Assembly (NCBI RefSeq): GCF_000190375.1
Contig: NZ_AEWG01000040.1
Span: forward strand, 1 to 64,000
DNA from: Rubrivivax benzoatilyticus JA2 = ATCC BAA-35
Lineage (GTDB): Bacteria; Pseudomonadota; Gammaproteobacteria; Burkholderiales; Burkholderiaceae_C
Length of the DNA: 64,000 nucleotides
Direction of reading: 5' to 3'
Under the pieces are notes generated by a model. That model saw only the letters and a list, made by a program, of their open reading frames with translations, was not told the origin of the DNA and did no database searches. The translations under genes and the position numbers were made by a program. Of this stretch, positions 49,210-59,586 are shown in pieces (position 1 is the first letter of the stretch; every line of letters starts with the position of its first letter).

Positions 49210-49352
49210 GCTTTCGGGCCGCAATCAAGCACAGCGCGAAGGACGAGCCCGGGCGTCTTGACGACCATCTGCTCGGGCGCACCGCTTCCTGGTCAGCCCG
49301 CCAGGATCGTCGTGATGCCCCGGGCAACCTGCCCGGGCTGCCACCCTGCTAG
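49188..49352 (+). pseudogene. truncated ParE-like toxin remnant
   Basis: A GTG-started frame of 54 codons (VPPRFDLSFRAAIKHSAKDE) overlaps the antitoxin end, the usual arrangement for parDE loci. It begins like a ParE/RelE toxin but turns into unrelated Arg/Pro-rich sequence and stops at about half the normal length. I read it as a decayed toxin. Confidence 0.45.
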
Positions 49353-49390
49353 CGGCGCGACACGCCAGGCGCGCCGCCCGGCGGCCAGGC

Positions 49391-50488
49391 TCAAGGCTTC
49401 AACGCCACCTTCAACACCCCATCCCGCTGATGCGAGAACAGCTCGTACGCCGCGACGATGTCGTCGAGCGGGTAGTGGTGCGTCACCATCGGCGACAGGT
49501 CCAGCCGCTCGGCCTCGATGACGTTCATCAGCCGGCGCATGCGTTCCTTGCCGCCGGGGCACAGCGCGGTCTTGATCGTGTGGTCGCCCAGCCCGGCGGC
49601 AAACGCCGCCAGCGGGATGCGCAGGTCTTCGGAGTACACGCCCAGGCTGGACAGCGTGCCGCCGGGCTTCAGCACCCGCAGTGCGCCCTCGAAGGTCTGC
49701 TGCGTGCCCAGCGCCTCGATCGCGGCGTCGGCACCGCGGCCGCCGGTCAGCTTCATCACCTCGGCCACGACGTCGCAGCGCTTGAAGTTCAGCGTCACGT
49801 CGGCGCCCATCTGGCGGGCCACTTCCAGCCGGTGGTCGTTGCCGTCGACGCCGATCACCGTGGTGGCGCCCATCAGCCGCGCGCCGGCCGTCGCGCACAG
49901 GCCGATCGGGCCCTGGGCGAAGACGACCACCGTGTCGCCCAGGCGGATGCCGGCGTTCTCGGCGCCGGCAAAGCCGGTGGACATGATGTCCGGACACATC
50001 AGCACCTGCTCGTCGCTCAGGCCGTCGGGCACCGGCGCCAGGTTGGCCTGGGCGTCGGGCACCAGCACGTACTCGGCCTGCGTGCCGTCGATCAGGTTGC
50101 CGAAGCGCCAGCCGGCCGTCGCCTTGTAGCCGTGGCAGCCGCAGCGGCCCGACGGGATCAGGTAGCTGCCGTCCTGGCTGGGCTTGCCGTCCATCGCGGC
50201 ATAGCTGTTGAAGTTGGGGCAGATCGCGCCGGCGATCACACGCTGGCCTTCCTGGTAGCCGACGACCGCCGAGCCCAGCTTCTCGATCACGCCCACCGGC
50301 TCGTGGCCCACCGTCAGGCCCGGCGCCACCGGGTATTCGCCCTTCAGGATGTGGACGTCGGTGCCGCAGATCGTCGTCGTCGTGATGCGGACGAGCGCGT
50401 CGTTGGGGCCGACCTCAGGGATCGGCTTCTCGCGCAGTTCGATGCGGCCCTTCTCGACGAAGACGGCGGCTTTCATCGTGCGTGCCAT
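49391..50488 (-). CDS. zinc-dependent alcohol dehydrogenase (MDR family)
   Basis: A 365-residue NAD(P)-dependent dehydrogenase. ICGTDVHILKGEYPV and GLTVGHEPVGV hold the catalytic zinc ligands (Cys, His-Glu), and the cofactor fold has VVFAQGPIGLCATAGARLMG. The sequence resembles secondary alcohol dehydrogenases of the isopropanol/TADH type. An internal stretch GRCGCHGYKATAGWRFGNLI is present. The ATG at 50488 has AGGAG eight bases upstream. A fragment of its C-terminal coding region is duplicated at 48752-48860. Confidence 0.9.
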   Translation of the reverse strand: MARTMKAAVFVEKGRIELREKPIPEVGPNDALVRITTTTICGTDVHILKGEYPVAPGLTVGHEPVGVIEKLGSAVVGYQEGQRVIAGAICPNFNSYAAMDGKPSQDGSYLIPSGRCGCHGYKATAGWRFGNLIDGTQAEYVLVPDAQANLAPVPDGLSDEQVLMCPDIMSTGFAGAENAGIRLGDTVVVFAQGPIGLCATAGARLMGATTVIGVDGNDHRLEVARQMGADVTLNFKRCDVVAEVMKLTGGRGADAAIEALGTQQTFEGALRVLKPGGTLSSLGVYSEDLRIPLAAFAAGLGDHTIKTALCPGGKERMRRLMNVIEAERLDLSPMVTHHYPLDDIVAAYELFSHQRDGVLKVALKP

Positions 50489-50639
50489 GCGGTTCTCCTT
50501 CAGCGTGGGGGTGTGTCTGTCGGAATGCGCCGCGGGTGCGCCGGCGCCGGCCGGGCGCGGTGCGCCGCACCCGTGCGGCGCATGATCGCGCGCGCCCCGG
50601 GGGGCCGTCAAGCCGGCAAGCGTGGGCGGGGTGGGGCCG

Positions 50640-51401
50640 TCAGCCGTCGGCCAGCGCGTGGATGCGGGCCACCACGGCGCCGTTCAGCAGCGCGCCGCGG
50701 CGCTCCAGCGCGGCCAGCAGCGCCAGCGCGGCGGCCGGCGTCTGCGTGTAGCCGGGCGCCAGCGCCGGCAGCTCGGCAGCCAGCGTGGCCTGGCGGGCTT
50801 CGAGCCGGCGCTCCCGGTTGAACGGGTCACCCGGCGCCGGGGCGGCGCGCAGCGTGTCCAGCTCGATCAGGCGGTCCAGCGCGTGGCCCTGCACCAGGCG
50901 CATCGCGCTGAGTTTTTCGCCGCGCTGCCAGCGCTGCAGGCCGACGAGCAGGTTGGACAGCGCCTCGCCGACGATCCAGGTCTCGTCGGGCAGCGTGGCG
51001 GCCGGCAGCGGGCGGCGGGGCTCGACGATCGCCGGGTCGACGCCGTCACGCGCCCAGACCAGGCGGCCGGGCGCGAACGGGATGGCGGCCAGCTCCTGCG
51101 GCTCGAAGACCGCGAACTCGCAGAACACGCCGTCGGCCATCAGCGCCTTGTGGCCGTCTGCGGTGTTGCGGAAGTGCCAGGCCAGCGGGTGCGCGGCGTC
51201 CAGCCAGTCCAGGTGGTCGAGGTAACGCGCCTTGGCGCAGGGCTCGACGATGGCGAAGAAGTCCAGGTCGGACCAGGCGTCCAGCCGCGCCGTCTCGCGG
51301 CCCACCGAGCCCAGTCCGATCAGGGCCAGCGCCTGGCCGCTGGCGGCAAGCGAGCGGGCGATGGTGTCGAGGCGGGTGAGCAGGGCTTCTGAAGGGCTCA
51401 T
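50640..51401 (-). CDS. nucleotidyltransferase-domain protein
   Basis: A 253-residue protein with the Pol-beta nucleotidyltransferase motif GLGSVGRETARLDAWSDLDF (GS at 31-32, Asp45 and Asp47 as metal ligands) and a helical C-terminal half. It resembles antibiotic-type adenylyltransferases or their uncharacterised relatives. It starts 15 bases before the ParE toxin gene end, perhaps in one transcript. The acceptor is unknown. Confidence 0.75.
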   Translation of the reverse strand: MSPSEALLTRLDTIARSLAASGQALALIGLGSVGRETARLDAWSDLDFFAIVEPCAKARYLDHLDWLDAAHPLAWHFRNTADGHKALMADGVFCEFAVFEPQELAAIPFAPGRLVWARDGVDPAIVEPRRPLPAATLPDETWIVGEALSNLLVGLQRWQRGEKLSAMRLVQGHALDRLIELDTLRAAPAPGDPFNRERRLEARQATLAAELPALAPGYTQTPAAALALLAALERRGALLNGAVVARIHALADG

Positions 51402-51416
51402 GGATCGGCGCACGAG

Positions 51417-51740
51417 TCAGATATCCGGACCTTCGTTCAGCGCGGACTCGAAGTCCTGACCGCCGTGAAATATCCCGAGCACGACCACTTCCTTTCGATC
51501 CTCCGCGATGCGATAGGCGATCGTGGTGCGTCCCTTGTGGTGTGTCGTCCGCAACTCCGCCCGAATCTCGGGTCGTGGTGTTCCGCGATGTGGAAACGAC
51601 GACAGCATGACGCAGGTGTCGACGACGGCGGCGGTGTAGCGCGAGGCCACGACCGGTGAAGCCTCTCGGGCGAGGTAGCGTTGCAGCTCCCCCAACTGCC
51701 GTCGCGCTTCGTGCGAGAAGACGACGGTGTAGCGGATCAT
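51417..51740 (-). CDS. RelE/ParE-family toxin
   Basis: A 107-residue toxin with VVFSHEARRQLGELQRYLAR at the start, then RGTPRPEIRAELRTTHHKGR and a C-terminal IAYRIAEDRKEVVVLGIFHG, the ParE/RelE fold signature. It overlaps the antitoxin gene by ATGA and is probably expressed with it from one promoter. ParE types block gyrase; RelE types cut mRNA; the sequence alone does not decide. Confidence 0.9.
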   Translation of the reverse strand: MIRYTVVFSHEARRQLGELQRYLAREASPVVASRYTAAVVDTCVMLSSFPHRGTPRPEIRAELRTTHHKGRTTIAYRIAEDRKEVVVLGIFHGGQDFESALNEGPDI

Positions 51741-52012
51741 GGTTCGTTCGAGGCGGCGTGCAGCGCGGCCAGATGGGCCCTGACTTCTTCGACGCTGACC
51801 GCACGCGTCGGATCTGCCTCGAGCGCGTCGTAGGCCGCGGCCACGTCCTCGCGCAGCCACTTCTCCACCGCCGAGTCGCGCGCCAGCAGCACGCGCAGGC
51901 CGTCGCGGATGACTTCGCTCTCGGTCGCGTACTGGCCCGAGGCGACCTTGGCGCGCACCGCGTCGGCCATCTCGTGCGGCAGCGTGATGCTGAACTGCTG
52001 GGTCGAACGCAT
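51737..52012 (-). CDS. ParD-like antitoxin (ribbon-helix-helix)
   Basis: A 91-residue antitoxin with QFSITLPHEMADAVRAKVAS and SEVIRDGLRVLLARD, the ribbon-helix-helix DNA-binding region of ParD proteins, and a C-terminal toxin-binding tail. GGAG lies before the ATG. It is expected to repress its own operon and neutralise the toxin. Confidence 0.92.
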   Translation of the reverse strand: MRSTQQFSITLPHEMADAVRAKVASGQYATESEVIRDGLRVLLARDSAVEKWLREDVAAAYDALEADPTRAVSVEEVRAHLAALHAASNEP

Positions 52013-52065
52013 GGCGGTCTCCGGTGGCGTGGGACTGAATCCTACGCCGCCCGCCGGCCCGGCGC

Positions 52066-52758
52066 TCAGATCGACATGCGCTGGCGCACGCCGTCGGCCT
52101 GCATGTCGGCGCCGCGGCCGCGGGCGACGATCTCGCCGCGTTCCATCACCAGGTACTGGTCGGCCAGTTCCTCGGCGAAGTCGTAGTACTGCTCGACGAG
52201 CACGATGGCCATCGTCTTGCGGTCGGCCAGCATGCGGATGACGCGGCCGATGTCCTTGATGATGCTGGGCTGGATGCCCTCGGTGGGCTCGTCGAGCATC
52301 AGCAGCTTGGGGCCGGCTGCCAGCGCACGGGCGATCGCCAGTTGCTGCTGCTGCCCGCCCGACAGGTCGCCGCCGCGGCGCGCGAGCATCTGCTTCAAGA
52401 CCGGGAACAGCTCGAAGAGCTCGGCCGGGATCTCGGTGCCGGCGGGTTTCGTCGCCAGGCCCATGCGCAGGTTCTCCTCGACCGTCAGGCGGCCGAAGAT
52501 CTCGCGCCCCTGCGGCACGTAGCCGACGCCGCGGCGCACACGCTCGTAGCTCGTGGCCTTCGTCAGGTCGGCGCCGTCCAGCGTCACCGTGCCGGTCTTC
52601 ACCGGCACCACGCCCATCAGGCTCTTGAGCAGCGTCGTCTTGCCGACGCCGTTGCGGCCCAGCACGACCGTCACCTCGCCGACCTTGGCCTCGAAGCCGA
52701 CGTTGCGCAGGATGTGGCTGCCGCCGTAGTACTGGTTCAGTCCGTCGACTTGGAGCAT
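52066..52758 (-). CDS. urtE: urea ABC transporter ATP-binding protein UrtE
   Basis: The 230-residue ATPase has Walker A GRNGVGKTT, the UrtE block GYVPQGREIFGRLTVEENL, signature LSGGQQQQLAIARAL, Walker B LLMLDEPTEGIQPSI and switch VEQYYDFA. Together with UrtD it drives high-affinity urea import. It is the last urt gene; a 207-base gap with three palindromes separates it from urtD. Confidence 0.95.
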   Translation of the reverse strand: MLQVDGLNQYYGGSHILRNVGFEAKVGEVTVVLGRNGVGKTTLLKSLMGVVPVKTGTVTLDGADLTKATSYERVRRGVGYVPQGREIFGRLTVEENLRMGLATKPAGTEIPAELFELFPVLKQMLARRGGDLSGGQQQQLAIARALAAGPKLLMLDEPTEGIQPSIIKDIGRVIRMLADRKTMAIVLVEQYYDFAEELADQYLVMERGEIVARGRGADMQADGVRQRMSI

Positions 52759-52792
52759 CTTGGAGTCAGGTGTGTGAAGACGGGGGCAGGAC

Positions 52793-52941
52793 GGGGTCAG
52801 GTCTTGCGAGACCTGACCCCAGCCAGCGTTGCGAGACCGAAAGACGGAAAGACGGGGTCAGGTCTTGTGAGACCTGACCCCAGCAGCCCCAGCCAGCGTC
52901 GAAGACCGAAGACGGGGTCAGGTCTTGCGAGACCTGACCCC
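52793..52941. repeat. three REP-like palindromes between urtD and urtE
   Basis: The 28-base palindrome GGGGTCAGGTCT-N4-AGACCTGACCCC occurs at 52793-52820, 52854-52881 and 52914-52941, about 60 bases apart, with partly conserved spacers (AGCCAGCGT and GACCGAA). A fourth copy with a stretched loop lies at 58065. I associate this type of palindrome with REP elements moved by RAYT transposases, from memory. Confidence 0.88.
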
Positions 52942-52965
52942 TGCCTGCCAGCCAGCGCAGCGCTC

Positions 52966-53840
<875 letters not shown>

Positions 53841-53844
<4 letters not shown>

Positions 53845-54899
53845 CGGCGGGTCTCCTTCTTGCGGCGTTTGAGCAGGCCCACCAGCCCGTCGGGCAGGAA
53901 CAGCGTCACCGCGATGAACAGCGCGCCCAGGAAGAACAGCCAGAACTCGGGGAAGGCGACGGTGAACCAGCTCTTGGCGCCGTTGACGAAGAAGGCGCCG
54001 ACGATCGGGCCGACGAGCGTCGCGCGGCCGCCGACGGCCGTCCAGATCGCGATTTCGATCGACGCCGCCGGGCTCATCTCGCCGGGGTTGATGATGCCGA
54101 CCTGCGGCACGTACAAGGCGCCGGCCACGCCGCACATCACCGCCGACAGCGTCCAGATGCTCAGCTTGTAGGCCAGCGGGTTGTAGCCGGTGAACATCAC
54201 CCGGCTCTCGGCGTCGCGGATGGCCTGCAGCACACGCCCGTACTTGCTGGTGACGATGGCACGCGCCATCACGAAGAAGCCGATCAGCACCAGGCCGCTG
54301 ATGACGCACAGCGCGACCCGCATGCCCGAGGTGGCGATCGGCAGCTCGAGGATGCGCTTGAAGTCGGTGAAGCCGTTGTTGCCGCCGAAGCCGGTCTCGT
54401 TGCGGAAGAACAGCAGCATCGCGGCGAAGGTCAGCGCCTGCGTGATGATCGAGAAGTACACGCCCTTGATGCGCGAGCGGAAGGCGAAGAAGCCGAACAC
54501 CAGCGCCAGCAGCCCCGGCACCAGCACCACCATCGCCATCTGGAAGACGAAGGAGTCGCTGAAGGCCCAGTGCCAGGGCAGCTCCTTCCAGTCGAGAAAG
54601 ACCATGAAGTCGGGCAGCGTGCTGCGGTACTGGCCGTCGCGGCCGATCTGGCGCATCAGGTACATGCCCATCGCGTAGCCGCCCAGCGCGAAGAACAGCC
54701 CGTGGCCCAGCGACAGGATGCCGGTGTAGCCCCAGATCAGGTCCATCGCCAGCGCGCAGATCGCGTAGCAGAGGATCTTGCCGAGCAGGCTGACGGCGTA
54801 GTCGCTGAGGTGCAGCGCGCTGGTCTCGGGCACGGCGAGGTTCAGCAGCGGCACGACGGTGGTGATGGTGATGGTGGCGGCGAGAACACCGGCCCTCAC
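53841..54899 (-). CDS. urtC: urea ABC transporter permease UrtC
   Basis: A ~352-residue permease of the branched-chain amino acid transporter fold with ALAMDLIWGYTGILSLGHGL and FALGGYAMGMYLMRQIG, the UrtC signatures, and a C-terminal ...DGLVGLLKRRKKE tail. The start is doubtful: the frame opens inside a REP-like element. I chose GTG 54899, which has GGGAGAGGG as ribosome site; a TTG at 54917 is the only earlier start. It is coupled to urtD by overlap. Confidence 0.9.
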
Positions 54900-54996
54900 C
54901 CCGACCCTCTCCCGCAAGCGGGAGAGGGAGGAAGACGATGCCGGCGGAGCGGGCTTGGCTCCCTCTCCCGCTGGCGGGAGAGGGCGGGGGTGAGGG
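54893..54996. repeat. paired hairpin element between urtB and urtC
   Basis: Two copies of CCCTCTCCCGC-NN-GCGGGAGAGGG (54905-54928 and 54961-54984) are enclosed by CCCTCACCCC and GGGGTGAGGG, giving a symmetric BIME-like unit. The core recurs at 56635-56658. The probable urtC start codon lies inside it. Confidence 0.85.
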
Positions 54997-55022
54997 CGGG
55001 TTCCTGCATCGGTTCCATCTCC

Positions 55023-56594
55023 TCAAGCCTCCGCACTGCGGCCCTTCAGGGCGAAGATGCCCTGCGGCCGTTTCTGGATGAACACGACGATGAAGACGAG
55101 CACGGTGATCTTGGCCAGCACGGCGCCCTGCCAGCCTTCGAGCAGCTTGTTCAGCACACCCAGGCCGAGGCCGGCGTAGACCGTGCCGGCGAGCTGGCCG
55201 ACGCCGCCGAGCACGACGACCATGAAGGAGTCGACGATGTAGCCCTGGCCCAGGTCGGGGCCGACGTTGCCGACCTGGCTGAGCGCGCAGCCGGCGAGCC
55301 CGGCGATGCCGGCGCCCAGCGAGAAGGCGTAGGTGTCGATGCGCGCGGTGTCGACGCCGACGCAGGCGGCCATGCGCCGGTTCTGCGTCACGCCGCGCAC
55401 GAAGAGGCCCAGCCGCGTCTTGCCGATCAGCAGCGCGACGCCGGCCAGCACCAGACCGGCGAAGACGATGATCGCCAGGCGGTTGTAGGGCAGCACCAGG
55501 TTGGGCAGAAGCTGCACGCCGCCCGACAGCCAGGCCGGGTTCTCGACGCCGACGTTCTGCGCGCCGAAGATCGAGCGCACGGTCTGCATCAGGATCAGGC
55601 TGATGCCCCAGGTGGCCAGCAGCGTCTCCAGCGGCCGGCCGTAGAGGAAGCGGATGACGCTTCGTTCGAGCACCGCGCCGACCAGCGCGCTGGCGAGGAA
55701 GGCGACCGGGATCGCCGCGACGACGTACCAGTCGAAGGCGCCCGGCAGCCAGGTGCGGAACAGGCCCTGCACGACGTAGGTGGCGTAGGCGCCGATCATG
55801 ATCAGCTCGCCGTGCGCCATGTTGATGACGCCCATCAGGCCGTAGGTGATGGCCAGGCCGAGTGCGGCCAGCAGCAGGATCGAGCCCAGGCTGATGCCGG
55901 TGAAGACGACGCCCAGGCGCTCGCCCCAGGCCAGGCGCGATTCGACGCGGTCCAGCGAGGCGATCAGCGCGCCCTTGACGCCGGGGTCGGTCTCGGCCTG
56001 CAGGCGTTCCAGCAGCAGCGAGCGTGTCGCCGGCTCGGGGCTGTCGGCCAGCAGTCTCGCCGCGGCCAGGCGTTTGGCCGGGTCGTCGGCGGTGATCAGT
56101 GCGCTGGCTTTCAGCATCGCCAGCCGCGACTTCAGCGCCGCGTCGTGCTCGGCGGCCTCGGCTTTTTCCAGCAGCGGCAGGCGGCTCTCGTCGACGCCGT
56201 CCTTCAGCGCCTCGATGGCCGCGGCGCGTTCGGCGCGGTCGGCGGAGAACAGGCGCAGGCCGGCCAGCGCGGCTTCGAGCTCGCGGCGCATGCGGTTGTT
56301 GTTGACCACGTCCTCGGCGTCGTCGGGCAGGGCGACGACCTGGGCCGTGCCGGCCAGGCGCGTGTCGCTGCCGTCGAAGACGTAGGCCTTGCCGCCGGCC
56401 ACCTTGACGGCGTCGTCGAGCAAGGCCTGCACGAAGGGCGCGAGCGCCGGGTCGCCGGCGGCGACGGCCTCGGCGAGCGCCGCGATGCGCTCGTCGCTGT
56501 CGCCCGCGGCGATGCGCGCCGCCTGCTCGGGCGTCAGCGCCTGGGCGGCCAGCGGCGCGAGCAGCGCCAGGCAGAGAAGGAGTCGGTGGAGCAT
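55023..56594 (-). CDS. urtB: urea ABC transporter permease UrtB
   Basis: A 523-residue permease. It has a signal peptide and a long periplasmic extension (about residues 20-225, with HEAT-like helical repeats such as ALTPEQAARIAAGDSDERIA) that is typical of UrtB, and then the membrane part with TGISLGSILLLAALGLAITYG and GVINMAHGELIMIGAYATYV. It forms the channel with UrtC. Confidence 0.94.
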   Translation of the reverse strand: MLHRLLLCLALLAPLAAQALTPEQAARIAAGDSDERIAALAEAVAAGDPALAPFVQALLDDAVKVAGGKAYVFDGSDTRLAGTAQVVALPDDAEDVVNNNRMRRELEAALAGLRLFSADRAERAAAIEALKDGVDESRLPLLEKAEAAEHDAALKSRLAMLKASALITADDPAKRLAAARLLADSPEPATRSLLLERLQAETDPGVKGALIASLDRVESRLAWGERLGVVFTGISLGSILLLAALGLAITYGLMGVINMAHGELIMIGAYATYVVQGLFRTWLPGAFDWYVVAAIPVAFLASALVGAVLERSVIRFLYGRPLETLLATWGISLILMQTVRSIFGAQNVGVENPAWLSGGVQLLPNLVLPYNRLAIIVFAGLVLAGVALLIGKTRLGLFVRGVTQNRRMAACVGVDTARIDTYAFSLGAGIAGLAGCALSQVGNVGPDLGQGYIVDSFMVVVLGGVGQLAGTVYAGLGLGVLNKLLEGWQGAVLAKITVLVFIVVFIQKRPQGIFALKGRSAEA

Positions 56595-56634
56595 CGTCGG
56601 GGAACCCGGGTCAGGGTGCGGGCGGGGCGTGGCT

Positions 56635-56658
56635 CCCTCTCCCGCCAGCGGGAGAGGG
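56635..56658. repeat. REP-like hairpin between urtA and urtB
   Basis: One more CCCTCTCCCGC/GCGGGAGAGGG hairpin with a 2-base loop, preceded by GGCT as in the urtB/urtC copy, fills the short gap after urtA. Confidence 0.8.
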
Positions 56659-56684
56659 GGAGGGAGCCCGTGCGGCGGGTTCCG

Positions 56685-57968
56685 TCAGGGCTTCGCTGCG
56701 ACGACGGGCTCGTCCTTCTTGCCTTTGTTCTCGGGGATATACGGGCTCCAGGGCTGGGCCTTCACCGGCCCCGGCGTCTTCCACACCACGTTGAACTGCC
56801 CGTCGGCCTTGACTTCGCCGATGAACACGCTCTTGTGCAGGTGGTGGTTCTTCTCGTCCATCTTGGACACGATGCCGCTGGGCGCCTTGAAGGTCTGGCC
56901 GGCCATCGCCGCGATCACCTTGTCGGTGTCGGTGCTCTTGGCCTTCTCCACCGCCTGCACCCACATGTTGAAGCCGATGTAGCTGGCCTCCATCGGGTCG
57001 TTGGTCAGCGGCTTGTCCTTGTGGCCGGGGATGTTCTTGGCCTTGGCGTAGGCCGACCACTTCTTGATGAACTCGGCGTTGGTCGGGTTCTTGATCGACA
57101 TGAAGTAGTTCCACGCCGCCAGGTGGCCGACCAGCGGCTTGGTGTCGACGCCGCGCAGCTCCTCTTCACCGACCGAGAACGCCACCACCGGCACGTCGGT
57201 CGCCTTCAGACCCTGGTTGCCCAGTTCCTTGTAGAACGGCACGTTGGAGTCGCCGTTGATCGTCGAGACCACCGCGGTCTTCTTGCCCTCGGCGGCGAAC
57301 TTCTTGATCTTGGCGATGATCGACTGGTAGTCGGAATGGCCGAACGGCGTGTACTCCTCGAGGATGTCGGCGTCGGCGATGCCCTTGCTCTTGAGGAAGG
57401 CGCGCAGGATCTTGTTCGTCGTGCGCGGGTAGACGTAGTCGGTGCCCAGCAGCACGAAGCGGCGGGCAGAGCCGCCGTCCTTGCTCATCAGGTACTCGAC
57501 GGCCGGGATGGCCTGCTGGTTGGGCGCGGCGCCGGTGTAGAAGACGTTCTTGCTCAGCTCCTCGCCTTCGTACTGCACCGGGTAGAAGAGCAGGCCGTTG
57601 AGTTCCTCGACGACCGGCAGCACGCTCTTGCGCGAGACGCTGGTCCAGCAGCCGAAGATCACCGAGACCTTGTCCTTGCTGATCAGCTGGCGCGTCTTCT
57701 CGGCGAACAGCGGCCAGTTCGACGCCGGGTCGACGACTACCGGCTCGAGCTTCTTGCCGAGCACGCCACCCCGGGCGTTGACCTCGTCGATGGCCATCAG
57801 GATCGTGTCCTTCAGCACCGTCTCGGAGATCGCCATCGTGCCCGACAGCGAGTGCAGCACGCCGACCTTGATCGTGTCGGCCGCGTGGGCGGTGGAGATG
57901 CCGAGCGCGGCGAGCGACGCGGCGGCGAACGATTGCAGCGCGAAGCTGCGGCGCGAGACGGATGCCAT
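56685..57968 (-). CDS. urtA: urea ABC transporter substrate-binding protein UrtA
   Basis: A 427-residue periplasmic urea-binding protein. The signal MASVSRRSFALQSFAAASLA has a twin-Arg motif (SRRSF), so Tat export is likely, as for other UrtA. The mature part starts TIKVGVLHSLSGTMAISETV, with FGCWTSVSRKSVLPVVEELN and LLFYPVQYEGEE, hallmarks of UrtA rather than leucine-binding proteins. GGAGG precedes the ATG. It leads urtABCDE. Confidence 0.96.
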   Translation of the reverse strand: MASVSRRSFALQSFAAASLAALGISTAHAADTIKVGVLHSLSGTMAISETVLKDTILMAIDEVNARGGVLGKKLEPVVVDPASNWPLFAEKTRQLISKDKVSVIFGCWTSVSRKSVLPVVEELNGLLFYPVQYEGEELSKNVFYTGAAPNQQAIPAVEYLMSKDGGSARRFVLLGTDYVYPRTTNKILRAFLKSKGIADADILEEYTPFGHSDYQSIIAKIKKFAAEGKKTAVVSTINGDSNVPFYKELGNQGLKATDVPVVAFSVGEEELRGVDTKPLVGHLAAWNYFMSIKNPTNAEFIKKWSAYAKAKNIPGHKDKPLTNDPMEASYIGFNMWVQAVEKAKSTDTDKVIAAMAGQTFKAPSGIVSKMDEKNHHLHKSVFIGEVKADGQFNVVWKTPGPVKAQPWSPYIPENKGKKDEPVVAAKP

Positions 57969-58040
57969 GTGAACCCCTCCAGGTGGCCGGTCGGCCGGTT
58001 GAACTGGAGGGCAGTGTCCGAACGCCGGCCGACCCGGCCA

Positions 58041-58058
58041 ATACGACAGATGTCGTAT
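58041..58058. promoter_or_regulatory. palindromic operator ATACGACA-GA-TGTCGTAT between urtA and the deaminase gene
   Basis: Two perfect 8-bp arms with a 2-base centre lie 73 bases before urtA and 113 bases before the divergent deaminase, so a regulator bound here could control urea uptake and purine deamination together. The half-site ATACGACA also occurs at 42732. The regulator is unknown. Confidence 0.5.
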
Positions 58059-58064
58059 CCGGCC

Positions 58065-58128
58065 GGGGTCAGGTCTTGCCATTCGCCGCCAGCACGCGCC
58101 CAACCCGCAAAAGGCGAGACCTGACCCC
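58065..58128. repeat. REP-like palindrome with enlarged loop upstream of the deaminase gene
   Basis: GGGGTCAGGTCT and AGACCTGACCCC, the same arms as in the urtD/urtE gap, are here separated by 40 bases of other sequence. Confidence 0.8.
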
Positions 58129-58137
58129 ACGGCGTAA

Positions 58138-59184
<1,047 letters not shown>

Positions 59185-59541
59185 TCAGGCCGCGGCGCGG
59201 CGGCGTTCGTCGCGGCGCAGCAGCACGACGACCAGCGTCAGGAAGCCGCCGACCAGTGCCAGCCCCAGCGCACCGACGGCCCAGGCCGACCAGACGATCA
59301 GCGGCGCCGCTGCGCCGAGCAGCCCCAGCGTGCTCTGCGTCAGCTCCAGCAGCGCGTGCATCAGCGCCTGCCAGCCGGGGAACCAGCGGTCGATCAGCTC
59401 GGCGTAGGGCACGCGGTCGATCAGTTCGCCGAGGTCGCCGATCCAGCCGGCATCGGCCTGCAGCAGCGTGTGCAGCCCCCAGGCGCCCAGCGACCACAAG
59501 GCCAGCCCCAGCGCGGTGACGATCCAGATGAAGGCGATCAT
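59185..59541 (-). CDS. small two-helix membrane protein
   Basis: A 118-residue protein with a first hydrophobic helix (IAFIWIVTALGLALWSLGAW), a middle amphipathic part with DRVPYAELIDRWFPGWQALM, and a second long hydrophobic part before a basic C-terminus (LLRRDERRR). I do not recognise the family. It is tail-to-tail with the deaminase gene, with no bases between them. Confidence 0.7.
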   Translation of the reverse strand: MIAFIWIVTALGLALWSLGAWGLHTLLQADAGWIGDLGELIDRVPYAELIDRWFPGWQALMHALLELTQSTLGLLGAAAPLIVWSAWAVGALGLALVGGFLTLVVVLLRRDERRRAAA

Positions 59542-59586
59542 GGCGCGACGATAACCGCGCCGCCGAAGCCTCGTGCGCCGCGTGCC

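Noticed and set aside
48638-49390. Remains of an insertion sequence around the dehydrogenase fragment
   Set aside because: No transposase coding, no terminal inverted repeats and no target duplication seen.
52793-52941. Possible CRISPR array in the urtD/urtE gap
   Set aside because: Only three palindromes, with related rather than unique spacers, and a further stretched copy elsewhere; REP-like elements explain it better.
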